From NCBI GenBank assembly GCA_037976565.1, contig CP137682.1, forward strand, positions 4,214,827 through 4,278,826: DNA of 64,000 nt. Direction: 5' to 3'. Positions 36,161-48,039 of this stretch are shown here, piece after piece. The position numbers and the translations under genes are program-made. Positions within the stretch are counted from its first letter, which is position 1; each line of letters starts with the position of its first letter. The DNA is from Mesocentrotus franciscanus. Taxonomy: Eukaryota > Echinodermata > Echinoidea > Camarodonta > Strongylocentrotidae. The notes below the pieces were generated by a model, which saw only the letters and a program-made list of their open reading frames with translations, did no database searches and was not told the DNA's origin.

Positions 36161-36436
36161 ATCTTGAATGAAAGAGTGCATATTTGATTTCTCAACTAGG
36201 AGAAGAAGAAGAATTAAGAAGAGAAGAGAAAGAAGATGCCAAAAGAAAGAAAGAAAGAAGAAGTTTTTTAAAAGCTGGCTAATGAGTTGCTACACCCCAG
36301 AAAGTTGCATTTTTACAAAATTTATTGTACATTACTTGACGACTATGATGATTATAATTCGGTTATCAATGCCGATCAACTTAGTGTTAATATGGGACCA
36401 ACATTTCTCTTCATGGTGATTACCGCCTCGGGAGAG

Positions 36437-36463
36437 ACAGAGAGAGAGAGAGAGAGAGAAGGG
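36437..36463. repeat. (GA)n microsatellite
   Basis: Uninterrupted AG repeats after gggagagac. Confidence 0.8.
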
Positions 36464-36639
36464 GGTGATGATAACCTTGGTAATGATGATTCATATGCCC
36501 TGTTGAATTGCAAGACAAGGTTTGTTTGTTTCTGTAGGCACATGCACTTTTCCAGTCATAAACAATATTATTCACTTAAAAGCATAAGTTTAATTGTTGA
36601 TGATGAAAATCGCTTTAATAAGGAATGGGATATTATTGA

Positions 36640-36885
36640 GGCCTCTTATCTTCATCATCATTATTGGTACATGTATTATTATTGTATGATTATCATTATT
36701 ATTATACATGTATCATTAAAATCATCACCACCAAAATCATCATCATCCCTGCTGCAATCATCACCATCATCATCATCACTACTGCCATCATCACTACTAC
36801 CATAATCACCACCATCGCTATCACCACCTTCATCACTACTACCATCACCACCATCATCACCACCATCATCATCACTACCAAGGGC
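36640..36885. repeat. (CAT)n/(CAC)n trinucleotide array
   Basis: About 240 bases of imperfect ATC/ACC/ATT repeats. Ile/Thr- and Val/Met-rich frames across it are artefacts. A hAT-like end follows directly. Confidence 0.8.
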
Positions 36886-37047
36886 GTAGCCAGGATTTTT
36901 AAGGGAGGTGTTCTTTTGCCCAATTCGTGGGGGGTAAGGAGCATTATTTTATTTTTGCCCAATTTGTTGAGAATTTTCGTGGATATTGCATGTTCACAAA
37001 TATTCAGTTTAGTCCATTTTCAAGGTGACATATTTTTTAAGTTTTAA
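36879..37047. mobile_element. Fragment with a hAT-like end (CAAGGGCGTAGCCAGG)
   Basis: CAAGGGCGTAGCCAGGATTT is close to the ends of the 33205 and 39192 MITEs and is followed by a G/T-rich stretch. No second end or duplication found; the right limit is arbitrary. Confidence 0.35.
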
Positions 37048-37049
37048 TT

Positions 37050-39183
37050 TTTGTATAGCAATTTTAACACAACTATTGCGGAAACATGAAAATGAGATTT
37101 AACATTCTTAATTTCAACAATTACAACTGTAAAACTTTCAACCATTTGAAAACGTTACACTACATGTACATTTAACTAAATTATTCACACCTTACCAAGT
37201 TTCTTACTTTTTTCAGTATGTAAACAATTACTTGTCCCGATTTATGTTTTTTGAGAATATGCCATATCAAAGGTCACATCTTTCAAGTATTTTAAAAGGG
37301 CTCTAATTCACCCAGTCCACCTTTCATTCACACGTTACGAAAAATACACCCCAAAAACATCACATTTACAAGGAGTATGAATAATTCACTTGTTAACTGT
37401 ATATTTTATATCTAAAAACAATATTGTTCATCTTTTGGTAGTACCTGTACATTGCAAAAAGGACATGTACATGCATAAGCTCATTGACATAACATGATGG
37501 AACTGAAAAGATAATAATTAATATAAAATTATAAAATCTTCTAATTTATTCCACAATACACACGTTTACATGTATGTTAATTTTAATTAAACTGTTCTGT
37601 AGTTGTGATGTGATGTGGACAACCTCGCATTTGCATTTATTGACAAGAAAAATGCATTATAGGATAAGAGAAATGTAATTGCTTTGGGAATACTTTCTTG
37701 GTGTCTTCTAATTTTCCCTTTCCTTGCCAGTTAGAGTGAAAATTGCAAAGAAGAGTAATTAATCAATCAGCATGTTTTCTATCTCTAAGTCCTCCAAACT
37801 ATATTAGCTATAGAAACTACATGTACATAAGATTTGATATACACATGTACATTTAGATAGTTTGCTGACATTTAAAAAAAATCCATTACTTATTGCATCT
37901 GTGGACAAAATAGTATCTCATTTGACAACATACATTTTAGTTGATACTTATAGAGAATATATTTTCCAATCTTGAAGTACTTATCCTATCCCTTCACCTC
38001 AATCTTTCATTATTCTTTACACTACCATTCTGAAAAAGTATAAAATCTTTGCTTTAAAAAAACGTCAGAGCATTATGTTGAATTATAAATGTGCAATAAT
38101 TACAGCTTTGAAACCAAGAAAGAATCATATGCAACAAACATACATGTACATGTACATATTCACATCATTATGGATACTCTTGCATACAAAAAGAAATTTG
38201 AAGCTATCCTCCCCATTTTTTTCTTCTAAATATCCCATGAGGTATAAAATACCTTTTAGATTCAATGGCGATTTAATTAATTCATTGATGTAATTACACA
38301 TAAGCATACTGAAATATTGCAAATGAAAAAGCATTGTTTATGTGCTATAAAGCAACATTAATGGTGGGACTATTCCTTTTGAAAGTAAGGATAAATGATC
38401 CAATATAATGTCTAACTATCTGATTCTTGGCTTCAAGATCCAATATAATCAGTGCACTTTTGAATGGATGGTGTTCGTTCCTGACTGCAAGGCTGCACAT
38501 GTGTGTTACTTGATTGAAGGATTTTATTGAATATTATCCATTCTCACAGTCCAAAGACTGAATTGCAATGGTAACAACAGTTGAAAATATATATACCGTA
38601 CATGATAAAAGCAATTGTACAATAATTATTAAAGCAGTCCAAGCAATCAACTGTATACAATGAAATTCAAATAAAAGTGATCAAATGACAATAATAATGA
38701 CAACTTTTGTTAAGTTTGACTAATAAGTAAGCAATGAAAATCTTAACTTAAACATTCTAAAAATATACTATTGAAATTAACATTAAAACCATTACTATTA
38801 AAAATTCGACATGCAGAAGGGTTGATTTTGTGTCATTGGTAGAAAATATTGGAAATATTGGAATCAAATTTCGTAATGAATTAAGAAATAATGTGAATAA
38901 TATTGCAAATTCGCGAAGAATGTTAAAATTTGTTGATAATCAAAATAAAACAAACATATTGCAATGGCTAAATCCTCTGTGATCGGTGTGAATTCGTTCA
39001 TATTCCAATCATAATCGTTATTAAAAATTCAATGCAATTAATATAAATATTAATTCACAATTAAATAGGAAATAATTGAAAATTGATTACAAAATTCAAT
39101 TATTAAACACCTATTGCACAATCACTGGCAAATACACCCCAAAAATGTTTTCATGCATCTCACTATATGTTACAGCAAGAGTA
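37050..39183. other. AT-rich DNA, no gene supported
   Basis: Many ACATGTACAT words; short frames only, none with a domain. Confidence 0.4.
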
Positions 39184-39191
39184 AATGTCAG

Positions 39192-39325
39192 CAGGCCCGT
39201 AGCCAGGGGCACATGCCCCTAAAATTTCCAAGATCACACACCCTCCTCATAGACCCTCCCCAGGACGTCGATCAATTACATGTATGTGCCCCTCCCCCAA
39301 ACATCAAACTCTGGCTACGGCCCTG
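39192..39325. mobile_element. hAT MITE, 134 bp, perfect 8-bp target duplication
   Basis: The left end CAGGCCCGTAGCCAG and the right end (minus) CAGGGCCGTAGCCAG are inverted. AATGTCAG occurs at 39184-39191 and 39326-39333. It is closely similar inside to the 33205 copy (cctcctcatagaccctcccc). It lies next to the 3' side of a LINE fragment. Confidence 0.92.
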
Positions 39326-39344
39326 AATGTCAGACAAACAAAAT

Positions 39345-40262
39345 TAATGACATCAGAAAAATGTTCATTCAGAGTCCTTACCAAGTAAGGAAGAGTGCTA
39401 TTTCTTAGTCTTTCTTTTCGGCATTTAAAGTCTCTCAATCTTTCACTGTGTTTTAACCGTCGATTCGTGCTCTGCATCTCTGGGAGCCAGTCGCGAAAGT
39501 GCTTGTAAAGCGATTCTGTGAACCTTAGGGCAAGATGTTCCCTTCTGTCAGAGAGGGATTGCAGACCTTAACTCTAGAGGGCATGTTCATAGCTGTGGTA
39601 TTGATCGTGAAAATGATACGGAGGGCTCTTTTCTGACTCTCTCGATATCATTGGCCTCTTCAGATGTAATGGATGAATTCCAAACTGGAACACAGTACTC
39701 AAGCACAGGTTGAATGTAGCACGTATAAATAGTGAGGTCGTCTTCCACAGGGGCGGGATAACACTTTAGGGCCCGAATGACGTAGAATTTTCTTGATGCC
39801 CTGCCTGTGATATCACGAACGTGGCTGTCCCAACGTAGGTTATGCTGCAGTATGACACCCAGAAGCTTTACCTCTTTGACTTTGTGCAGAGTTGCATCAT
39901 CTAACTCAAGATGCATAGGTGGAGGTTCGGTCTGTGAGAAGGACACTCTCATCAATTTGCACTTTGACGAGTTGATGCGAAGTTCGTTATCCGAACACCA
40001 CTGATGGAACAGAGCAGCTCTTTGCTTGATCTAGTCTGCAGCTTTCCGCAGAAGATATATCCTCGACATATTTCCATCTGGATATATACCTGCTGCATCT
40101 GTCAATACGTCATTAATCAACACAAGGAAAATTGCTGGCCCAAGGCGAGTAGCCTGGGGTACACCTCCAACTGGAGAAAGAGAAGATGAAAGTACTCCGT
40201 TGTATCTTGTCATCTGTTCTCGTCCATGAAGAAAGCTACTGATCCATGGCAGCCTGCATAGA
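39345..40262 (-). pseudogene. CR1/L2-like LINE reverse transcriptase fragment, 5' truncated
   Basis: Read on minus from 40262, frames give WISSFLHGREQMTRYNG, VGGVPQATRLGPAIF and LINDVL. A shifted frame gives WKYVED (about 40058-40040) where active enzymes have YVDD. After another shift come IKQRAALFHQWCSDNELRI, LLGVILQHNLRWDSHV, RKFYVIRALK, QPVLEYCVPVWN and the C-terminal RREHLALRF and HFRDWLP blocks down to about 39360. This matches the fingers/palm C-part, thumb and tail of CR1/L2-group non-LTR retrotransposons. It starts inside the RT, as 5'-truncated insertions do. Frameshifts, stops near 39580 and the Asp to Glu change show it is inactive. Confidence 0.88.
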
Positions 40263-40264
40263 GA

Positions 40265-42400
40265 AATAAGAAAATGATAGTATGGATAGTAAAAATACAA
40301 TCGTGCAAACAAATCAAATGGATTCTATTGGGGTTTTACAAAAGGTCTCAAATAAAATAAAAATCATATCAATTCTATATTAACCTAACAATTAAAGTGG
40401 GATAGATCTCTATTTCAAATTCATGTATGCTCCAAAGCCTTTCTTTTAGGAATGAATGAATGCATCTAATTAAGTACACAAACTGATCAATATCGAACAT
40501 GTCATTATATCAAATCCCTAGATATCATTCTTCATATACTGTATAGAGAGAATGACTGGAAATTCAATTTTCAATATATATTTAATGGTATCCTCCTTCA
40601 AATGTGGAAGACATTCTCTTATACTGTAACCCTTTGACATAATAATCTAATGGCCATGGCATTTTTTCTATCTAAACATATAATTTTGAATAAAAATACC
40701 TTAAATTTGTCATGGATTCAGTCTTTCAGGCAAGTTCAGCTAAGGCAAGATTGGCATGGGTACTTTGGAGGAATACATGAATGGTGCCACTTGTTGCTTT
40801 CCTCTTTCTGTAAATAGGGTTTAATTGAAAATATTACATTACATGTGCATATCTATAGTTTAATAGAACCATTATCATAGATTAGCAGGATATCTTCCTG
40901 ACTATTACAAAGTTTAAGGCTGAGTGGTAGTACATGTAGGTACATAACAATTACAGTACTGTTTAATTACAGTTAGCATTACAACAGTTGTAAATTTAAT
41001 CATGAATATGAAAATGTGAACTTGCAAAGAGTAAACTTTAATGCATTACAATGAATCTTTAAGTGTTTAATTATATTGCAAAAGTGTATTGGAAAAAGAG
41101 GGAGGGTTCACTACACACACTGATGGAATTTGGTTATCAAAGGGAAGTCTACCTTGATATTATGAGGTTTTGAGAAAAGCAGAAAAATTACAGACAAAAC
41201 TCAGGAAAGTTTGAGGAAAATCTGATAAAATATAAAGTTATGAATCCTTAAAGTCTTAAATGACTAAACAACATGTCTGGAACTACCTAACAAAAAGAAG
41301 AAAAAAAAATCAACTACAGGCAAGTTCAATGGTCTTGCAGGGTTCATCTGAAGAAAAACTTGCAAACATTACAAAGATGTATTATAGAATCAGAACATGA
41401 TTTTATATGGGATGTACAACAATAGGGTATTGAAATTGCCTGAGTTGATTTTTTTGAAAGTTGTTTCAATGGTGTTAAAAGCAAATTGGCATCTTGTGAA
41501 TGGTGTAGACTTTATTTTAGTAACATTCCATTTGCAATTTCTTAATTAAGGCTACGAACATCACTGTTATGATAATTGTAGATCTATCACATCCAAGATG
41601 ACAAGTGACATTTGAAATTAGATTTATATTTGGCTTCCTACACAATTAATCATAGAATGTCTCAAATTTATTCGCTTTCTGTTTCGCTATGTGTATACAT
41701 GGTCTCTCTTGCTCCCGATTAGTACTCTGCAAGCACAGACCCAATATTTACCACTTCATTACAAAAATATATTGTGTCTTGAGTGAAGCCTAAACTGGTT
41801 CCTACTGCTTAGCCTGGGCTGCGTTCTTAGTCTTCTAGCTCAGATCCTCTCTTCCACACTTCATTTCATTATCGCAGTCTGTTCTTATATCTTCTGGGTT
41901 TTTAACATATCCCCATTTTATGTGAATCATGCATTATGTTGCATATTAATGACTGAAGAAAGCAAGTTTTAAATTTTAAATTAAAAAGATCTAAGCATAC
42001 ATGAAAGTCAAAGGGCTGGCTCAAAGAGATAGGAGCCAGAAGAAAAAAAGGGGGAAGGGGTGTGGGGGAATTGGACTCAAACTCATGAGATTTCACAAGA
42101 AGACTTTATGAAAGCAGGTCGTATATATTATAATAAATATACATGTAGTTGTGCTTTGAATCATCTTCACATGAAAAGAACTATGGGTAAGTAAATGTTT
42201 GAAGAAAGAAAAATTGCATGTACCTGCTACTGCTACTTGAAGCTAACCCTCATTGCTGAGAAACAAGCCTTGAAGTACTGTTACTGTCATATTGCTCGAA
42301 AGGAGACTGTAGTTTGGGTAAGAGCAAAGTTACAATTAAATTTACACATGTAAAGTTCCAAAATCAAAGGAATAATTAAACATGCTTTAGTATACAATAT
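40265..42400. other. AT-rich DNA, no gene supported
   Basis: No recognisable exon, RNA or bounded repeat. Confidence 0.4.
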
Positions 42401-42403
42401 ATA

Positions 42404-42595
42404 CAGTCAAACCGGTCTATAGCGACCGCCCAAGGAAACACAAAAGTGGTCTTTGTAGACAGGTGGGTGGTCTTTGTACACAGGTTCCTTTAGTACATGT
42501 TTCAATGAGAAACCATTTTCAAGGGAAACAAAAAGTGTGGTCTTTGCAGACAGGTGGTCTCTGTAGACAGGTGGTCACTAAAGCAGGTTTGACTG
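42404..42595. mobile_element. TA-flanked MITE, 192 bp, ends CAGTCAAACC
   Basis: The left end CAGTCAAACCGGTCTATAG and the right end (minus) CAGTCAAACCTGCTTTAG are inverted. TA lies at 42402-42403 and 42596-42597, as for Tc1/mariner. The inside is made of repeated GTGGTCTTTGTAGACAGG-like words. Confidence 0.75.
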
Positions 42596-43041
42596 TATAT
42601 ATATATATAATGTATGAACAAGTTTAAAGATTCAAGTTTTATTGTCCATAATAATACATACATTTGCTTCGCTTCATAATATATAACATAGGCTTAACAT
42701 GATATTATTTGATGAGAGCCAGAAGGGTGTTAACTTAATGTTGAACAAGAATAAGTCAACACCATTCCAGCTCTCAGCAGACAGTACATGCACATAGCAC
42801 AAATTTTACTCTGGGTGACATCATGAATGCATATTTAAACAGAAATAGCAAACTGACATAATAACAATACTGCAACTTCCTCTGATCAAAAAGAGGAAGA
42901 GAGAGGTAGCTACATGTATAGTGAATGAGAGAAAGAAAGGGGAAAAAGAGAAAAGAGAAAAAAGAGGGACAAAAGGTAGAAAGAGAGACGATATAATCAA
43001 ATCAGGACAAGACATGTACATTTCTACTCATCTGCATAATA

Positions 43042-43541
43042 NNNNNNNNNNNNNNNNNNNNNNNNNNNNNNNNNNNNNNNNNNNNNNNNNNNNNNNNNNN
43101 NNNNNNNNNNNNNNNNNNNNNNNNNNNNNNNNNNNNNNNNNNNNNNNNNNNNNNNNNNNNNNNNNNNNNNNNNNNNNNNNNNNNNNNNNNNNNNNNNNNN
43201 NNNNNNNNNNNNNNNNNNNNNNNNNNNNNNNNNNNNNNNNNNNNNNNNNNNNNNNNNNNNNNNNNNNNNNNNNNNNNNNNNNNNNNNNNNNNNNNNNNNN
43301 NNNNNNNNNNNNNNNNNNNNNNNNNNNNNNNNNNNNNNNNNNNNNNNNNNNNNNNNNNNNNNNNNNNNNNNNNNNNNNNNNNNNNNNNNNNNNNNNNNNN
43401 NNNNNNNNNNNNNNNNNNNNNNNNNNNNNNNNNNNNNNNNNNNNNNNNNNNNNNNNNNNNNNNNNNNNNNNNNNNNNNNNNNNNNNNNNNNNNNNNNNNN
43501 NNNNNNNNNNNNNNNNNNNNNNNNNNNNNNNNNNNNNNNNN
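43042..43541. other. Assembly gap (500 N)
   Basis: Exactly 500 undetermined bases, a conventional gap size. It ends just left of a hAT-like element and hides part of its left target duplication. Confidence 1.
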
Positions 43542-43789
43542 TCAACCAGGCGCGGATCCAGGATTTCTTAGGGGGGGGGGCCCAAATTTGAAATTATGCG
43601 AGCCAAATATTGGTACGTAATGGTGACCAGCAGTGGCGTAAAAATGTTTTTTTGGGGCAGAAAAAAAATCCACATCACCCCAACTCTTACATGCAGGCCA
43701 AGCTGAACGTTTTTTTAAAGTGGGTGGGGCTAAAGTATTTACGATCAGGTAGAGCGTAGCATAAATTGGCATGGGGTCTAGGGGCAAAG

Positions 43790-46255
43790 CCCCGCCGGGG
43801 TCAAGGGGCAGAACCCCGGAAGCTCAGGGGGTATAGGCATTTAATAACGGTCAGATGAGCATATTTTTATACCTTATTTGTGACACTGGCAGGTCACTAA
43901 TTTGCGTGGGGTCCAGGGGGCGGAACCCCCGGAAGCTCAGGGGTTTTAGGCATTTAATTACGGTCAGATGAGCATATTTTATACCTTATTTGTGACACTA
44001 GCAGGTCATTGATTGGCGTGGGGTCCAGGGGGCGGAGCCCCCGGAAGCTCAGGGGTTCTAGGCATTTAAGAACGGTCTGATGAGCATATTTTATACCTTA
44101 TTTGTGACACTGGCAGGTCACTAATTGGCGTGGGGTCAGGGCGGAGCTCAGGGTTCTAGGCATTTAATAACGGTCAGATGAACATATTTTATACCTTATT
44201 TGTGACACTGGCAGGTCACTAATTTGCGTGGGGTCCAGGGGGCGGAACCCCGGAAGCTCAGGGGTTTTAGGCATTTAATTACGGTCAGATGAACATATTT
44301 TTATACCTTATTTATGACACTGGCAGGTCACTAATTGGCGTGGGTCCAGGGGGCGGAGCCCCCGAGAGCTCAGGGGTTCTAGGCATTTAATTACGGTCAG
44401 ATCAGCATATTTTATACCTTATTTGTGACACTGGCAGGTCACTAATTCGCGTGGGGTCCAGGGGGCGGAACCTCCGGAAGCTCAGGGGTTTTAGGCGTTT
44501 AATTACGGTCAGATGAGCATATTTTGATACCTTATTTGTGACACTGGCGGGACACTAATTCGCGTGGGGTCCAGGGGGCGGAGCCCCCAGAAGCTCAGGG
44601 GTTTTAGACATTTTATAACGGTCATATAAGCATCCAGGGTCCGCTATAGGGCCCTAGGTGGGTCAGGGCAGAGCCCTCAGGGTTTTAGGCATTTAATTAC
44701 GGTCTGATGAACATATTTTGATACCATATTTGTGACACTGGTAAGGCACTAATTGGTGTGAGGTCCAGGGGGCGTAGCCCCCGGAAGCTCAAGGGTTTTA
44801 GGCATTAAATTACGGTCAGAAGAGTATCCAGGGGCCTGCCTATGGCCCTTTGTTTTGTCCATGGGGCAGAACCTCCGGAAGCTCAGGGGTTTTAGGCGTT
44901 TAATAACGGTCAGATGAGCATATTTTTATACCTTATTTGTGACACTGGCAGGTCACTAATTTGCGTGGGGTCCAGGGGGCGGAACCCCCGGAAGCTCAGG
45001 GGGTATAGGCATTTAATAACGGTCAGATGAACATATTTTTATACCTTATTTGTGACACTGGCAGGTCACTAATTTGCGTGGGGTCCAGGGGGCGGAACCC
45101 CGGAAGCTCAGGGGTTTTAGGCATTTAATTACGGTCAGATGAACATATTTTTATACCTTATTTGTGACACTAGCAGGTCATTGATTGGCGTGGGGTCCAG
45201 GGGGCGGAGCCCCCGGAAGCTCAGGGGTTCTAGGCATTTAAGAACGGTCTGATGAGCATATTTTTATAACTTATTTGTGACACTAGCAGGTCACTAATTT
45301 GCGTGGGGTCCAGGGGGCGGAACCCCCGGAAGCTCAGGGGTTTTAGGCATTTAATTACGGTCAAATGAGCATATTTTATACCTTATTTGTGACACTGGCA
45401 GGTCACTAATTGGCGTGGGGTCAAGGGGGCGGAGCCCCGCTCAGGGTTCTAGGCATTTAATAACGGTCAGATGAACATATTTTTATACCTTATTTGTGAC
45501 ACTGGCAGGTCACTAATTTGCGTGGGGTCAGGGGCGGAACCCCAAGCTCAGGGTTTTAGGCATTTAATTACGGTCAGATGAACATATTTTTATACCTTAT
45601 TTATGACACTGGCAGGTCACTAATTGGCGTGGGTCAGGGGCGGAGCCCCCGAGAGCTCAGGGGTTCTAGGCATTTAATTACGGTCAGATCAGCATATTTT
45701 ATACCTTATTTGTGACACTGGCAGGTCACTAATTCGCGTGGGGTCAGGGGCGGAACCTCCGGAAGCTCAGGGTTTTAGGCGTTTAATTACGGTCAGATGA
45801 GCATATTTTGATACCTTATTTGTGACACTGGCGGGACACTAATTCGCGTGGGGTCCAGGGGGCGGAGCCCCCAGAAGCTCAGGGGTTTTAGACATTTTAT
45901 AACGGTCATATAAGCATCCAGGGTCCGCTATAGGGCCCTAGGTGGGGTCCAGGGGGCAGAGCCCCCGGAAGCTCAGGGGTTTTAGGCATTTAATTACGGT
46001 CTGATGAACATATTTTGATACCATATTTGTGACACTGGTAAGGCACTAATTGGCGTGAGGTCCAGGGGGCGTAGCCCCCGGAAGCTCAGGGTTTTAGGCA
46101 TTAAATTACGGTCAGAAGAGTATCCAGGGGCCTGCCTAGGGCCCTTTGTTTTGTCCAGGGGGCAGAACCTCCGGAAGCTCAGGGGTTTTAGGCGTTTAAT
46201 TAATACGGTCAGATGAGCATATTTTTATACCCTATTATTTTGTGACACTGACAGG
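43790..46255. repeat. Satellite array, ~112-bp monomer, ~22 units, ~1.28 kb higher-order period
   Basis: Each unit reads roughly GCGTGGGGTCCAGGGGGCGG, then agcccccggaagctcagg, ggcatttaattacggtcag, catattttataccttattt and gtgacactggcaggtcac. Unit starts at 43903, 44015 and 44127 give a 112-base period. Variant units (tccgctatagggccc; ggcctgcctaggg) recur at 44631 and 45915, so a block of about 11 units was itself duplicated, with one unit gained or lost. The GGGGGCGGAGCCCCC core and GTGAC…GTCAC are palindromic. No coding function. Confidence 0.9.
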
Positions 46256-46261
46256 TCACTA

Positions 46262-46335
46262 TTCTTTCTTTCTTTCTCTCTTTCTTTCTATTTCTCTATA
46301 CTTTTTTAAAAAACTTTGGAGGGGGGGAGGGGAGC
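46262..46335. repeat. (CTTT)n tract and G run
   Basis: Simple-sequence junction between the satellite and the next array. Confidence 0.6.
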
Positions 46336-46544
46336 TCGAGGCCCCCGAGTCCCACCGTTCCGGGACCTGACATGTAGCCCTCTAAATAAGCATATTTCTT
46401 GCCTGACTGTAAATTTAGGAATTTGTCATTTTCCAACAAACGCATTAAAAAGTATTATTTACTAAAAGTGAGGACAATTCTCGGAAAATTACGTCATTTC
46501 AGCAACATTTGTAAATCACCGGTATCGAATTTTATTAGGGAGGG

Positions 46545-47200
46545 CATTGCCCCCAATGCCCTCCTCCCAGATCTACACCTTGTTGGCGGGAAAAATCGCA
46601 ACTGATATCCCCTACCTTTCTTCTTTCTTCTTTCCCTTCCCTTCCGTCTCTCTAGCTCTTTTAGGTTTGCTGGGGGAGGCAAGGCATTTCGGCCCCGATC
46701 CACACGTTGTTGGCGGGATTAATCGCAACTGATCTCCCCTTCTTTTCACCTTTTACTTTTCTTCTTCCTCTATTTTGTTACCTTTTAGCTCTCATCTTTC
46801 CCTTTCCCTTCTTTCTCTCTTTATTTTTGGCGGGGGCGGGGCAAGGGCCCTTTGGTCCCGATCCACAACTTGTTGGAGGGAAAATTGCAACTGATATCCC
46901 CCCCCCTCTTTTCTTTTCTTCTTCCTCTTTTTTCCCTTCCCTGTATCTCCTCTTTTCCATTTTTCTTTCCCTTTCCTTCCTTCTCTCTTATATTTTTGAT
47001 GGGGGAGGAAACAGCCTGGGAGGCAAGGCCCTTTCGGCCCTGATTGTCCTTCTTCCTCCCCTTTTCTTTTCTTCTTTCCCTTCTTTCTTTTCCTTTCTCT
47101 CCTTTTTCCCTTTCCCTTTCCCCCTTCTTTTCCTTCTCTCTCTCTCTCTCTTTTTTTTTTTTTTTTTTGGGGGGCAAGGCCCCCCCCGGATCCGCGCCTG
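46545..47200. repeat. Pyrimidine-tract repeat array (~4 units)
   Basis: Units share GATCCACAACTTGTTGG, GGGAAAATTGCAACTGATAT, a C/T tract of 60-100 bases, and ggggcaaggcccttt. They are the reverse complement of the family at 15130-16010. The long frames over this stretch, Phe/Leu/Ser-rich on plus and Lys/Glu/Arg-rich on minus, are composition artefacts. Confidence 0.75.
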
Positions 47201-47589
47201 TCTTCAACTACAGGTAGATGCAAATATTACTCAAAATTCATTATATAAATCACACTCAGGATACAGCCAATGGACTAGAATTCCTTCAATCTATATTTTA
47301 CATGTATCATTAATATATGGTTTTAAAATGGCTATGGTGATGAGATGTCTAGGTAATATGTTGATGTGTTTGTTAAAATGTATTACCATAGTGCACCTTC
47401 TTGGTTAAAAAAGATATATTTGTACGTACTGTACATGCATTAACGTAAGTTCATGCCTTTACATACCACAGTAGAAATCAAATATTTTATATTTGATGCA
47501 GAATAATATTAATATTTGAAGATTAGAAACACAAACAGATCCATAACCATCCAAGTGTTTCAAGAAAAAGTTAAGGAAACTTTGTCCTC

Positions 47590-47950
47590 GATGTAAATTC
47601 ACACTAGCGTATGAGCTCTCCTATCCAGTCTAGACTCTTCGCGAGCGGTTTCATTGGAATTAATCGAGAAATTCCCCTCGATAGCGTGTAAATAAAAAAT
47701 ACGCACCCCGTACATACTGAGCTGAGCAGCTTTGTAACAGCGGACTTGATTGGTTGACTTGAAAATCAATTTACTAGCATACTGCGCATACGTATGGAAA
47801 CGGGCATAATAAACTTGCATACGTATGCTATCGCACTGTGCAAACGTTTGCTAAATAACAGGCGGCGATTGGTCAATTAGCATACGTTTTCTAAGGCAGA
47901 TGCATACGTATGCCACGTTCCATACGTATGCCCCAAACGAATAATGGCAC
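47590..47950. repeat. Cluster of GCATACGTATGC words
   Basis: CATACGTATG occurs at least five times between 47780 and 47935, with variants (gcaaacgtttgc, gcatacgtttt). It resembles the other word-cluster units in the window, but I could not find its terminal repeats. Confidence 0.5.
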
Positions 47951-47964
47951 GAACGGCCTTCCAT

Positions 47965-48035
47965 AGGTGTGTGTGTATGTACGCGTGTGTGTGTGTGTGT
48001 GTGCATGTGTGTGCGTGCACGTGTGTGTGTTGATT
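47965..48035. repeat. (GT)n microsatellite
   Basis: GT/GC dinucleotide repeats with interruptions; the His/Thr-rich minus frame is an artefact. Confidence 0.8.
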
Positions 48036-48039
48036 ATCA

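Larger units (their letters stand above)
43547..47200. mobile_element. hAT-like 3.65 kb non-autonomous unit carrying satellite arrays
   Basis: CAGGCGCGGATCCAGG at 43547 and CAGGCGCGGATCCGGG (minus) from 47200 are inverted. The right flank TCTTCAAC (47201-47208) ends in the same TCAAC seen at 43542-43546; the first three bases on the left are N. This fits an 8-bp hAT duplication but is only 5 of 5 visible bases. The inside is a ~112-bp satellite (43790-46255), a CTTT/G-rich spacer, and a pyrimidine-tract repeat (46545-47200). No transposase. Two unrelated elements of one family could mimic this. Confidence 0.5.

Noticed and set aside
33088..39326. Two similar peptides (QARSQGH..., DPPQD.DQLHVCAPP) at 33088-33330 and 39114-39326
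   Set aside because: The similarity comes from the two copies of the hAT MITE, not from a protein family.
39807..40189. Plus-strand frames over the CR1/L2-like LINE
   Set aside because: Antisense shadows of the RT fragment.
42921..43571. Open frames of 173-216 codons across the gap
   Set aside because: They consist almost wholly of N; no sequence supports them.
43790..46255. Possible CRISPR-like array
   Set aside because: Units are contiguous ~112-bp satellite monomers without unique spacers, in an animal genome.
46707..47408. Long plus-strand open frame (233 codons) rich in Phe, Leu and Ser
   Set aside because: It is the translation of C/T tracts in a repeat array; the opposite strand gives equally long Lys/Glu/Arg frames.
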